This document shows positions 20,534 to 31,654 of a DNA stretch of 64,000 bases, one piece after another. The DNA is taken from the NCBI RefSeq assembly GCF_020623625.1, contig NC_060200.1, positions 2,996,001 to 3,060,000 of the forward strand, given 5' to 3'. Source of the DNA: Saccharomycodes ludwigii (Eukaryota > Ascomycota > Saccharomycetes > Saccharomycodales > Saccharomycodaceae). Every line of letters begins with the position of its first letter. Position 1 is the stretch's first letter. Below the pieces are notes generated by a model. The model made no database searches and was not told the origin of the DNA. It worked only from the letters and a program-made list of their open reading frames with translations. Position numbers and translations under genes: made by a program.

Positions 20534-21845
20534 TATTTAAATTTTACTTATAAATTATAAATCACAAACACAAGATACTTTTATAAATGTTATTTTTCTT
20601 CTATTTATATATGAATGTATAAACTTTTTTTTTTTTAATTTAGTTTTCTAAATTTGTTTCTAATTAGTATGACTTTTTTTTTTTTTTTTTTCTCTCTTGT
20701 TTAATCATACAATTAATAATATTAATAAGCGTATAGAGACACATTTTTTATGATGATTTTTATTTTTTAATGACTTAATATTCAATTTAATGACGAAACT
20801 ATAAGATTAAAATCGCTAACAAAATACATTATTTTTACATATACGCTAAATAATATATTTTGTATGGGGAAAAAAATATTTTTATAGTTTTTTTTTTTTT
20901 TTTTTTTTTGAATGACAAAATCTTAACCACCCATCCCGCGCGGATGTTAAAAATCTACCAAAAGACATAAACGTTTAAATTACCTGGCGTAATTTGAAAT
21001 CCTTTTTTTTTTTTACGATTAAATCATTCAGAAAGAAAAACGAAATGTAAATGACTCCCTTAATTTCTTTGCTTTTCTTTTTCATGACTAGTCAGTTTTT
21101 TTTTTTTTCCCCGGAGTAAAATAAAAAGTAGATGAGTAATTGTTTTTATTATCACATTCCATATTAAACGATTATATAATGTTTAGTGGAAAAGATGTAA
21201 GCATTCGACAGTTTCTGCCTAGCATTTACTAAGGTTTTTTTTTTTAATGACACTTTCATCTTATTTCCTTTCCCCCTCTGCCTTTTCCCCACTTAGGTTT
21301 TAAGGGAGAACATTGGAGGCGCAAGTGCTTTTTTTTTTATTTCTTCTTCTAAGCTATAAAGCGCTGTATCAGCTAATAGGTTTTCCCACTATAATTATAT
21401 CATACATAAAAAAAAAAAAAAAAAAAAAAAGGATTTTAATATCCGCTTCTCTTATCTATTTATTATTAACGATCCCTACCTCCGGGAATAAAGATGGAAA
21501 AAAAATAAAACAATATGCACGCGCAATAAAAAGATTTTTTTTAATGTTTAACTCATACATATTGCAATAATAGGTTAAACTTTAATTATTAATAGTAATA
21601 TATAACTAGAAATATGTTGAATCACAGCAAGGATCTCTTTGTTTCATTCTAACTCCCTTTTACACAAATCACATGCAATTAATAGATGATTATATAGATG
21701 ATTATAACTCGTAAGTGACTCGGAGTTTGGGTTGATATGTACTTCCAATCCGAATGTAAATCTAATTTGTAACTGAAAACTTGGTCAAAACTTTTTTTTT
21801 CTTTTATTTTCTAGAAAGTTCCTTATATTTGTTACAGCGGCTTAA

Positions 21846-21887
<42 letters not shown>

Positions 21888-23525
21888 AACTTTAAATATC
21901 TTGAGTATAAGACATGGTGCTACAGCTTTCTTGTCTAAAATAGTTTCCAAAGCATTTCCATGTATTACTAATAAAAATATTAGCTACACAACAGATTTAT
22001 ACTTAGTCTTCTTTGATACTATATATAATAGACTAAGCATAAAAGCTTAACAAAAATGTATACATTTTAGTGACACCATTTTTGTATCCAAAAAAGCTTA
22101 AATGGGATAATGACAGTTGGATCCTTAAATATTTTCATAATGAGTCATTCTTAAAGTTGATTATCGGGAGAAATTGTTGGCAATCTAAGACAAACGATAT
22201 GTTATGCTGCCAGACTCTTTATAAGTCCTTTTAACTATCAATTCTAAGATAATACATTATATAAACTGACAATAAAACCACTAATTGACCATCCCTCTAT
22301 AAATTATTTATTTATTGTCGTTATTTCCATCCATGTCATAAAATTCATTGAGCGTTATTAATTATTTATCAAAAAATTATTTTGCGATATCCTATTTCGA
22401 TAGCCCTGCCAATTAAATATATATATACATATATCAATGAAAAAAAGAAAAATAAGAACAAGATCTAGAACAATTAAGAAAAGATATAAAAGGAAGGAAT
22501 ATTTAGAAAAATATTCTTCATGATTTATTTATAATTTTAAATAAACTTTGATCTTCTACAAATACGGTTGATATATTGACAAAACCTAAAACTTTTTCTG
22601 AGAAAATTTAGGCTTCATCTATTGCTATATTTCTTTATAGACCGGACAACTTCTCAATAATTCAAATGACGCGTAGCATAATTTTTCAATGCGACGTTAT
22701 TAACTTCGGTGTTGAAGTGTTATAAAAGTATTTGTGTCGCTAATATAAATATTATTAAGTGTAACATCTTTTTACAAGTCATTATTTACGATTGAATCAT
22801 AACGGCAAAGTATTTCACTATTTACATTTGTCTTTTGTAGGATTTATTATGTCAAGGTTTAAATAGAATTAAAAAATTAACTGCTGACTAAGCTGATAGT
22901 TACGCTAAGATCTCTGATCAAGTGGAGCATAGTCAAGTGTGACATACACTGTTTAGACTCATCGGTAATTTTACGATGTTTAGTCAAAGATGGTTGTACA
23001 ATAAGAATATGCTATTGCTAGCTAATAAAGGTAAATCCAATATAAAACTTGAGACCTAGTTGATTGTCTCGTATAATCTTTCAAGCCATTTCTATACCAT
23101 GCATCATTGAAACCTATATGGTCGTCGTCAATGTTAGTAGCTGTTGTAGTTCCCATAAAAATAAATAAAATAAGATTAGTAAACATCAAGGTACATAGGA
23201 TGTTCCGTTATTAACCTTTTCTTTTTCTCATAGTTGCGTTACTATTTAGAATTATTGTACAATGTCCAGGTATTATAATAAGCTTTATCTACACTGATTA
23301 AACGCTAATATATTTGAACTAATAGCCCTTTACTTTTGCTATTGTTGTACGAAAGTTATTTTCTTAATTATTGATTTTTAATTATGACAGATGCTGCTTA
23401 ATTTTATACCTTCTTATTTTAAATAAATTCTAGTTAACAAAAATATGGTCTAGTTTTAAGATTTGTTTTTAAGTCACATGTAGTGTTGCCGTATTAAATG
23501 ACTTATAAGATATAACGCCACTCTA

Positions 23526-23556
<31 letters not shown>

Positions 23557-23908
23557 CGCGAGGGGCAAAAAAAAGAAAAGAAAAAAAAAAACAGAAGCAT
23601 ATCTGTCGTTTATAACAACGCTCATTTCTATAACCTTCTTGGAGCTTCTTTCCTTTATTTGTATTAAAACACTAGCAATAATAAAAGATTACTAATTGAA
23701 ATATCGAATGTTTATTTATGTGTAAATATATATTATATATACATATATTAATACCTATTTTCTTTTCTTTTTTTTTTCTTTTTTTTTATTTTCTTTTTTG
23801 ATAACAGCACAAGGCTTGTTAGTCGAAAAAAAATAAACACCTATATCTTTGCGAGTTGTATAGAAAAAAAATAAAGACACTAATCAAATTTTAAAAAAAC
23901 TAGTTATT

Positions 23909-23919
23909 GACGACGTGTC
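23909..23919 (+). promoter_or_regulatory. Candidate unfolded-protein response element of ERO1
   Basis: GACGACGTGTC, about 330 bases upstream of the ERO1 ATG, matches 9 of 11 bases of the KAR2 UPRE core GACAGCGTGTC and contains an ACGTGTC Hac1-type core. ERO1 is a known Hac1 target in yeast, so the location is sensible. Confidence 0.4.
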
Positions 23920-24241
23920 ATCTATTCCTTTACTAAGAGGTTTTTAAATATAGTTTTCAGTTTTGTTTTATTTTTTCCAGCTTTTATCTAGAAAAGACTT
24001 TCCAGCCGAAAAGCTTTTAAAAGAAAAGGAAAAAAAGCGAATATAAAACGAAATATTTTTGAAATTGTTATATAATAACATAAACTTAATTTCGATTACA
24101 CAATTTTTTTTTTTTTTTTTAATTTTATTTTACCATTTAAATCAATAATTGGTAATAAAGCTTACAATAAAACAAAAAAAAAAAAAAAAAAAAACATAGA
24201 TACATCATAATATATATATATATATATATAAAGGTATCAAT

Positions 24242-26008
24242 ATGAATATGAAAATATTAAATAAGTCAGTGGTATTATTATCCTTATTACCGTTTCTCAC
24301 TCTAGTAAGTGCATCAGAAAATGTCACTGCCAATGATACCGAAGTAACCGACGAAAGCAAAAATAATTTTTGTAGGATTGATAAAGATGAAAATGTTGGT
24401 GCCACCTGTGATATAACGTTTAAAGAGATTAACGAAATTAATGGGAAAATAAGACCGGAATTGTTGAATATTGTGCATAGTGATTTTTTCAAATATTTTA
24501 AACTAGACTTATATTCTCAGTGTCCATTTTGGAATGATAATAATGGATATTGTGTGAATAGAGCATGTGCTGTTGACGTTATTGAAGATTGGGACAAATT
24601 GCCAAGTTATTGGCAACCTGAGGTTTTGGGTGAATTAGATAAAAGTGGTTCAGAAGAAACTTCCTTAGACACACAAGATGAATTTTTAAATCATTTATGT
24701 GATAATAAAGGACCTAACAAGAATATACGGGCCACTACTAATACCAATAACTATGGATTAGTTGGGAAACAAGATATTGAGTATTGCGATGTTGATGAAT
24801 TTTCCAAAAAGACTGCAGCTTTGGTTGACTTAACAGCCAATCCAGAGAGATTTACCGGGTATGGTGGTGAACAATCCTCGTTGATCTGGTCATCAATTTA
24901 TAAAGAAAATTGTTTTATTGATAACAAGAATAAGAATGATACTAGTGATAACCAATGTTTGGCTAAAAAAGTTTTTTTCAGATTAATATCTGGTCTACAT
25001 GCTTCTATTGCTGTTCATTTATCTAATGATTACTTGAATACGGAAACTGGTAAGTGGGGGCCCAACTTGGAGTTATTCATGGCCAGAGTTGGTAATTTTC
25101 CCGAAAGAGTTGCCAATATTTACTTTAATTATGCTATAGTTTCCAAGGCTATTTACAAAATTTCTCCCTTTTTGGAAAATTTGGATTTTTGTAATGATTA
25201 TGATGAAAAAACCAAAGAAAGGATAATGCACATAGCTTCCAATTTGAATACTAAAATTTTTAATGAGGATCTATTATTCCAAGACGATTTGACTTCGGAA
25301 TTTAAGGACCAATTTAGATCCCGTTTTAAAAATGTTACCAGAATTATGGATTGTGTTCATTGTGACAGATGTAGATTATGGGGGAAAGTGCAAACCACTG
25401 GATATGCAACAAGTTTAAAAATATTATTTGAGATGGATGATCAAGACGCATCAAGCGTGGTTAATAACCTAACAAAATACGAGTTAATTGCGTTGTTTAA
25501 TACATTTGACAGAATATCACAATCTGTCCAATCTATTAATAATTTTGAAAAATTATACTACAAGAAAATCAACAGTAATAATGTATTTGCCAATCTTTTC
25601 TCCAAAAACAATTTTTTCAAAATGTTGCAAAGTTTCGTATCAAACGTATCTAATAAAAGTGAAAAAGTGCTCGTCAATACTGGTGCCAACACAGTTAATA
25701 CTAGGGATGATAAGGATGTTACACCGGCTGACGCTTTCAAAGACATTAAAATGCCAGCTACTAAGAATCGCAAGCCAACTAGTGAAAATAACATCAAGAA
25801 TAGGTGGCATCAGGCTTTTGAAACGGAATGGCATAACTATAAAGAAGCAGTTAGGTTCATTTTGCGTAGCTACGCCGATTTACCCAGAAATGTTTATAAT
25901 ATAATTGTTAGGAAGGTTAGTTCAATTTGGAATTCATTTGTTGGTGTGGATAATTATCTTCCAGTTCAAGATTCTAATCCTAATGTTTATACATTAGATT
26001 TCCATTAA
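24242..26008 (+). CDS. ERO1: ER thiol oxidase Ero1
   Basis: The product is 588 aa against 563 in S. cerevisiae. Ero1 is the FAD-dependent ER lumenal oxidase that passes electrons from protein disulfide isomerase to oxygen. A signal peptide spans about residues 1-24 (hydrophobic SVVLLSLLPFLTLVSA). The shuttle cysteines are C104-VNRA-C109 (CX4C). The active-site motif is C371VHC374DRC377, followed by RLWGKVQTTGYATSLKILFE, the FAD-proximal signature. Other family blocks are DLTANPERFTGYGG, FRLISGLHASI and FMARVGNFPERVANIYFNYA. The C-terminal tail (SFVGVDNYLPVQ...YTLDFH) matches the yeast extension that aids membrane retention. The frame is intact. It faces TAF13 tail to tail. Confidence 0.97.
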   Translation: MNMKILNKSVVLLSLLPFLTLVSASENVTANDTEVTDESKNNFCRIDKDENVGATCDITFKEINEINGKIRPELLNIVHSDFFKYFKLDLYSQCPFWNDNNGYCVNRACAVDVIEDWDKLPSYWQPEVLGELDKSGSEETSLDTQDEFLNHLCDNKGPNKNIRATTNTNNYGLVGKQDIEYCDVDEFSKKTAALVDLTANPERFTGYGGEQSSLIWSSIYKENCFIDNKNKNDTSDNQCLAKKVFFRLISGLHASIAVHLSNDYLNTETGKWGPNLELFMARVGNFPERVANIYFNYAIVSKAIYKISPFLENLDFCNDYDEKTKERIMHIASNLNTKIFNEDLLFQDDLTSEFKDQFRSRFKNVTRIMDCVHCDRCRLWGKVQTTGYATSLKILFEMDDQDASSVVNNLTKYELIALFNTFDRISQSVQSINNFEKLYYKKINSNNVFANLFSKNNFFKMLQSFVSNVSNKSEKVLVNTGANTVNTRDDKDVTPADAFKDIKMPATKNRKPTSENNIKNRWHQAFETEWHNYKEAVRFILRSYADLPRNVYNIIVRKVSSIWNSFVGVDNYLPVQDSNPNVYTLDFH

Positions 26009-26159
26009 CGTGTTTATTTTCCGGTCTCCATGTGTTTTTAATTTTTTTTTTTTTTCTTTATTTTAATCTTTTTCTCAATATATACGTGATTATGCATAAC
26101 TGTATATACATATATACATATATATATACATATTTATAAACAAAAAAAACAAGAATTTA

Positions 26160-26825
26160 CTACTTTTTTGATATTCGTTTTTTCGTAGTATCCGATGGGC
26201 TGTCTGTTAAATTATTTGTTCTTCTTCTTCTTTTCCTTTTTTTCTTTGGTGGGTCATCATCTTTTTGATGTTGTTTTGTTGAGGGGCTGTTAACTTCATC
26301 CTTTTTATTGCTGCTGATCTTTGTCCTACGTACTTTTTCTCCTTCTTCATTATTATTATTACTACCATGATTATCACCGTTATGAGGTACATCAAGGTCT
26401 TCTTCCAGTCCTTCCTCCCCTTCTTCTTCCTCATCATCATCTTCTTCCTCTTCTTCTTCTTCTTCTTCCTCAGCATCTTCATTGTTGTTGAAAGTTTCTT
26501 CTTGTATTTCATCTGCTTTGGGTAAATTAATTGACCTTTTTGCTTCATTGATCACTTTGCTTAGTCGAACAATTTCTTCAACTCTACCTAATTTTATTGG
26601 ATCTCGTCTTAATGCAAATTTGAAATCATCTAGCTTGACTTTATTTCTCTTGGCATGCAATGCAACCTTACGAGAGTCTGCACATAAATCGACTAAATAG
26701 GAAGTTAAAATCTCATCCATACATTTGACCGTTGATGGTAATGGTGTTGCTATATCCCCATAGACATATAATAACATTTCTAATTCCTTATTAAAAAATT
26801 GGGATCTTCTAGATCTTTTTGACAT
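26160..26825 (-). CDS. TAF13: TFIID subunit Taf13
   Basis: The product is 221 aa against about 167 in S. cerevisiae. Taf13 has a histone-fold domain, pairs with Taf11, and contacts TBP within TFIID for RNA polymerase II initiation. The histone fold covers about residues 8-98, with FFNKELEMLLYVYGD, ILTSYLVDLCADSRKVALHA and the signature KVKLDDFKFALRRDPIKLGR. The C-terminal half is a low-complexity extension, first a Glu/Asp block (about 116-145), then basic KKKRKRRRRTNN near the end. This makes it longer than the yeast protein. The ATG at 26825 fits the family start (M-S-K/R). The acidic tract produces long antisense frames that are not genes. Confidence 0.95.
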   Translation of the reverse strand: MSKRSRRSQFFNKELEMLLYVYGDIATPLPSTVKCMDEILTSYLVDLCADSRKVALHAKRNKVKLDDFKFALRRDPIKLGRVEEIVRLSKVINEAKRSINLPKADEIQEETFNNNEDAEEEEEEEEEEDDDEEEEGEEGLEEDLDVPHNGDNHGSNNNNEEGEKVRRTKISSNKKDEVNSPSTKQHQKDDDPPKKKRKRRRRTNNLTDSPSDTTKKRISKK

Positions 26826-27216
26826 TTGACTAGTTGTTAATTTTAATTTTTGTGGTTCTTTATAGTTAAGTCATTGAAAGAATTTTATATCCTTATTAAA
26901 GTATAGGGAATGTCCTTCAGTGCAAAACTTTCTTGTTCACTAATAACTATGATAATTTTATGGGAAATATATCAAAAAAATAAAAAAAAAAAAAAAAAGA
27001 AGGATAATAACAAAAAAAAAAGAAGGATAATAACAAAAAAAAAAAAAAAAAAAAAAAAAAGGAACGCGTATGCCTTCGGTAAAAACAGTTTATCTTTTCA
27101 TCCGGGAAAATTTGTTTTTAGTTATAGAAATTTAGCTTTTAGAAAACAAAGATTAATTAATAAGAAAAGGAAATATTAGTATTTAGAAATAAACAGATAT
27201 ACGCTATTATATTAGT

Positions 27217-27250
<34 letters not shown>

Positions 27251-27646
27251 ATAATACCGGAGTATGAAATTATTCCCAAACTATTCGGGTAGAAGTATAG
27301 ATTTTTTTTTTTGATTGTCCGCACAATTGAAAACGTTATCGAAATTATGGTAAATGTTCTGTCGGTTAAATCGTATTTTCGGACTGCAAAGAAAAAAAAA
27401 AAAAAAAAAAAAAAACAAATAATAACAAAGTAGTGTATAAAAGACCACCAGAAAATAAGGCAGTGTTGCATTATGGGATTGAAAGTGGAAGTTGACAACG
27501 ATGGCGATAATTATTATTTTTAAAAAATTTTTTTCAATTTAATATTTTATTAAACAACAAAAAGCTCAAGTTCTTTTTTTGGAAAGTGTTTAGAACTTTT
27601 TGGCCATTTTTGGAGACTATTGGCTAAGTGACTAAATATTTTACTG

Positions 27647-27679
<33 letters not shown>

Positions 27680-27977
27680 ATAAAAGCATCTTGAAAAGAC
27701 AAAAAGAGGAAAAAAACTAAATTCTATCATATAATAGTTTACAGACGAAGGGTATACAAGTGTCAATAATATTTGAAATATTTATCACATATATATCTTT
27801 TTTTAATTCGATTTTTCATTTCCTTTTTTTATTTCATTTTTTCTGTTTCATTTCATTTCTTTTTTTCTTTTTTTTTTTCCTTTTTTTTTCCTTTTTTTTT
27901 TTCCTTTTTTTTCTTTTCCTTTTCTCTTTTCTCCCCTTCTTTCTTTTAATTAATATTTGTCAATATTGGAAAGACGA
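26826..27977. other. Intergenic: divergent TAF13/ARG81 promoter
   Basis: There are 1,152 bases with an A-rich block at 26980-27060, T tracts at 27219-27249 and 27646-27673, and an A tract at 27389-27415. A T/C-rich stretch (27795-27945) directly precedes ARG81, typical of a yeast leader. No gene is seen. Confidence 0.5.
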
Positions 27978-30900
27978 ATGTTTAGCAACAGTTCTGGGAA
28001 AGACATCGTCTCTGCTAATCCAGTCACTGTCAGTTATAATAATAACATTCATGCTAATGTCTATACCCATAGCGCATCAGGGTTAAACTATGATGACCGC
28101 GAGAAAAAAACCGATACAAAGAAAAGGTCTAAAACTTTTACAGGATGTTGGACTTGTAGATCTAGAAAGGTTAAATGCGATTTGCAAAAACCTAATTGCC
28201 AAAGGTGTGTAAAGTCCAACTTAAATTGTGGCGGATACGATATTAAATTAAGATGGTCTCCGTCTATTAAATTTGATAAATATGGTTATCCAAAAAATGA
28301 ACCTAGTAAAGGGGTTATTTTAGATTCAGATGGTAATATTCCACAGTTTCAAAGAAGAAAAATAGCATTTGTTAGGTATAAGGAAGAATACCAGTTTTAT
28401 GATGAAATGGATACAGAATTGTCTGAGTTAAATGCCCCAACTTTAGATAAAATTGCAAATAATAACACATGGATCATCAAAAAATTCGGTGTTTTCAGGG
28501 GTACTGTGAATGCTAACTTTCCTTATAAACCGAAATTAAAAAGAAAGAACAAAGACGGAGGTTATAACAGTAATGATGTGAGTAATAAAAAACAAAACTT
28601 AACAGCTAGTGATAAGGATTTTAGACAAGAGGCCGCACAACCAGCAAAAAGGACAAAAAGTATAATATTTCCGGATTTTAATTTTGATTTCAATAACCCA
28701 CATGGTACGGAATGGATATCCGATGAACTTCGTGATGATGCCATTTTAACTGCATCCGCTGTTCAAGGGCGCCAATTGAATTATTTCAAATTTGATACTA
28801 CTACTACTACTACTACTACTGCTAATAGCAATAACACTAGTAACCTCAATTTGGAAAACATCAATGATCCATTTTTCCTAATACCAGATAATTATAATAC
28901 CAATAACAACAGTATGTCGAATATTGATACAAATAATTCTATTATGTCTAATAGTCTCAATGATAAAAATAACATTAACAATACAAACCAATTAACCAAC
29001 CACATCTATCCTATTTTGTTTCATCAGCATACAAAGAAATTAGAAGAACCATTCAATAACAGTAACTTAGGAAACACTACTTTTAAAGATAAAGACAATA
29101 TGCAGGGGTCAGTTTCGAACACTACCACTTTTGATAACAGTCATGTGGAAGATGTTTCAAAAAAGAGCTCCTCAAGATTGACAGATTTTCATGTCAATCA
29201 AAATAGCAGTAAGAATATAGAAAATGAAAGAAATACAGACGGCTACGCAACGCTTCCATATATCGCCAATATCATACGACAACAAAACTTTCCATATGAT
29301 ATATCTAACCCAGTTGTCCCACTTGGGAATTCGATAGCAATACACGCGCCTGGCGAGGAAGCCATGATGCCCAAACAGCTATTAGAGGTAGTCCATTCAC
29401 CTATTCCATCTGAGATCATGGAAGAAGTTAAAACCAATTCATTATTAAAAAATATACCGACAACTGGATTAACATCGCACGGGCTAACGAGGTTTCTTCT
29501 AAATTATTACATGCAAAATGTAGCTGATTTAATGACTGTTTTTCCCTTGACAAGTAATCCTTGGAAAACAATATATTTCCCACGTGCATTGAAAGCTTTA
29601 GGTGATTTAGTTGGTATGGGATATACATCGAACTCAAGAAATGCGTTGTTAAACGCACTATTGGCTGTTTCTTGTTTTAATTTGCAGAGTAAATTTGTTA
29701 AAAATTCAAACCCGATGAAATTTTTTCTACATTTGGGAATTAATTTTCGATCACAAGCGTGGGGATTTTTAGAACTGTGTTTAAAAACAACGGTGAATGA
29801 AGAAAGGTATAAAGATGTTCTAACTGCTATATTATCGATGAATACGATCGATGTTGTTTGGGGAACAATGGCTGACTGTCAAAGAAACATGGAAGTTTGT
29901 GAAGATTTTGTAGAAAAAAGGATGAAGGTTCGTCCAAAGTTGTCAGAGAAGACCAAATCTTTACATAGAATTTTTTCATTTTTAAAAATCATTCAAGACA
30001 GTACTGCTTTGGATAAAGTTAAAGACAAAGAAATCACAATAACGGAAGAAGGCCATTATAACGGCGAGAGCATATCGTCTATTAACGAGCACTCTCCTGC
30101 TGAAAATAACCGCATCTTTGAAAGGGGCTCTGGTGCTAACGGTGTGGGTTCCATAGAGAATAATAACGAGGAAAATTTAGAAAATGGTCAATTTAAAGAA
30201 ATTTTATCTTCCAAGGATGGGAGGATACACATTGAGTTTGTCAAACAACAATATAACGACGATGCCACTAGCGCTAAATATTCGTCGCCAGGTACTCATT
30301 CTAATTTAGAAAAACAAAGCACACCGTCTGTACCAACTCCAATATTTAATGATATAACCTCATTTAGCCATTATTATTATTATCCTAAATCATCCAATGC
30401 TGGCCTCGCTTTATCTGAGCCACTAAATATTAATGATTTATATGGGTTACCAAATTCGATAATTTTGTTGTTTTCAGATTGTGTCAAGTTGGTCAGGCAT
30501 AAGGAATACTATAGTATACATTGTGTGAAAACCCCAGAAAAGTTTGAATATTTATGTAAGAAATTTGAAAAAAGATTATTTTCTTGGAAATCGGAATGGA
30601 AATTTTTCAAAAACAGTGATAATAGTAGTCAAGGAAAAGAAAACAATCAAGAATTCGTTAGTGACATTATAGAAGGGGCATATCACCACACAATGAGTTT
30701 TTATTATAGTTTAATCATTTACTATTTTAATATGCTGAGAGAAATCAATAATGAATTATTGAGAGGATATGTGGAAAAGGTTTTGTATCATTTAGAAAGG
30801 ATGGCTGATTTGGTTGAAAATAAAAACGTCAAGATACTTCCGTTGATATGGCAAGCCTTTATAGCCGGATGTTCTGCAATAGATCAGACCACCCAACAAA

Positions 30901-31070
30901 AATATAGGATATGGATGTCAAAATTGGGTAGTGGTTGTTGGGGTATGGGTTCTTATTGGGGAGCCAGGCAAATAATGTTTGAAGTATGGAGGCGTAGAGA
31001 AATTGGGGAAAGCAACGATGATTGGTATTCCGTTTATAAAGATTGGGAAATGAATTTGATGTTAATATAG
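27978..31070 (+). CDS. ARG81: Zn2Cys6 arginine-metabolism regulator Arg81-like
   Basis: From the ATG at 27978 the product is 1030 aa against 880 in S. cerevisiae. A longer frame reaches back to a TTG at 27957, which I do not accept as a start. The binuclear zinc cluster is CX2CX6CX6CX2CX6C beginning at C57 (TFTGCWTCRSRKVKCDLQKP), followed by CGGYDIKLRW. The next blocks QRRKIAFVRYKEEYQFYDEM and TWIIKKFGVF are specific to Arg81 rather than generic zinc-cluster factors. In yeast Arg81 senses arginine with Arg80, Mcm1 and Arg82, repressing biosynthetic and activating catabolic genes. An Asn/Thr-rich linker (about 255-430) is followed by a fungal transcription-factor middle domain. Adjacency to TAF13 matches S. 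cerevisiae. Confidence 0.93.
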   Translation: MFSNSSGKDIVSANPVTVSYNNNIHANVYTHSASGLNYDDREKKTDTKKRSKTFTGCWTCRSRKVKCDLQKPNCQRCVKSNLNCGGYDIKLRWSPSIKFDKYGYPKNEPSKGVILDSDGNIPQFQRRKIAFVRYKEEYQFYDEMDTELSELNAPTLDKIANNNTWIIKKFGVFRGTVNANFPYKPKLKRKNKDGGYNSNDVSNKKQNLTASDKDFRQEAAQPAKRTKSIIFPDFNFDFNNPHGTEWISDELRDDAILTASAVQGRQLNYFKFDTTTTTTTTANSNNTSNLNLENINDPFFLIPDNYNTNNNSMSNIDTNNSIMSNSLNDKNNINNTNQLTNHIYPILFHQHTKKLEEPFNNSNLGNTTFKDKDNMQGSVSNTTTFDNSHVEDVSKKSSSRLTDFHVNQNSSKNIENERNTDGYATLPYIANIIRQQNFPYDISNPVVPLGNSIAIHAPGEEAMMPKQLLEVVHSPIPSEIMEEVKTNSLLKNIPTTGLTSHGLTRFLLNYYMQNVADLMTVFPLTSNPWKTIYFPRALKALGDLVGMGYTSNSRNALLNALLAVSCFNLQSKFVKNSNPMKFFLHLGINFRSQAWGFLELCLKTTVNEERYKDVLTAILSMNTIDVVWGTMADCQRNMEVCEDFVEKRMKVRPKLSEKTKSLHRIFSFLKIIQDSTALDKVKDKEITITEEGHYNGESISSINEHSPAENNRIFERGSGANGVGSIENNNEENLENGQFKEILSSKDGRIHIEFVKQQYNDDATSAKYSSPGTHSNLEKQSTPSVPTPIFNDITSFSHYYYYPKSSNAGLALSEPLNINDLYGLPNSIILLFSDCVKLVRHKEYYSIHCVKTPEKFEYLCKKFEKRLFSWKSEWKFFKNSDNSSQGKENNQEFVSDIIEGAYHHTMSFYYSLIIYYFNMLREINNELLRGYVEKVLYHLERMADLVENKNVKILPLIWQAFIAGCSAIDQTTQQKYRIWMSKLGSGCWGMGSYWGARQIMFEVWRRREIGESNDDWYSVYKDWEMNLMLI

Positions 31071-31654
31071 GTATGTATTTAAAATGTAAAAGAAATGGTA
31101 TTTATCAAATTTCCGTCTAAATCCTCTTATGGTACCCACTATTTTTTTTTTTTTTAATTATTGCTAATGGAAATAAACAATATAGAAATATGCGTAAATT
31201 TCTTTCCATATTATAAACATTTTTGAAACATAAGTAAATAAAGAAAAAAAGATGGAAAATCTCACACCGAGCCGGAAAATTTTTGTTTGTACGCGGGCAT
31301 CTGAGCTCCGAAACAAATTTCTTATTAGTAAGCAAGTAGGAAACATCATGATACCATTCAGTACTAATATCCATCCCCTAGATCTAAATGAAGGTGGGGG
31401 AAAAATTACAATAAAAACAGAGAGCTAAGGATATATATATATAGTAAAAAACAAAAGCATAATATTTTTACATGTATTTTAAAAAAAAAATTTTTTTTCT
31501 TTTTGAACGTATTTTTATATATATGTATATATAAAGGTACCAATTTTACTAATTAAGAGAATTTCTTACTTCGGGAATTCAAGTTTTAGAGAAACAAATC
31601 AAACATAACCAATATTGTGGAGTTGAGAAAGGAAAAAAACAAAAAAAAAAAAAA
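31071..31654. other. Intergenic: ARG81 3' flank and YMR315W-like promoter
   Basis: There are 584 bases. A TATA-like repeat TATATATATATAG (31432-31443) and poly-A/T tracts (31480-31502) occur upstream of the next gene. No extra gene is visible. Confidence 0.5.

Larger units (their letters stand above)
20431..24241. other. Large gene-poor interval (3.8 kb) upstream of ERO1
   Basis: No frame here looks like a protein gene. Homopolymers include 37 A residues at 21849-21885 and long T runs near 20890-20908 and 23527-23551. A pentanucleotide (GCTTT/GTTTT)n tract lies at 20491-20533. Between about 22050 and 23450 the sequence is more complex. It contains a 16-base stretch (22915-22930) nearly identical to the end of the Ty fossil interior at 58512-58527. 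An unidentified ncRNA or element remnant is possible. Confidence 0.4.

Noticed and set aside
26207-26548. Lys/Met-rich 113-codon minus-strand frame overlapping TAF13
   Set aside because: It is an alternative reading frame of the acidic repeat tail of TAF13.
27957-27977. Seven-codon N-terminal extension of ARG81
   Set aside because: It would begin at TTG. The first in-frame ATG is at 27978.
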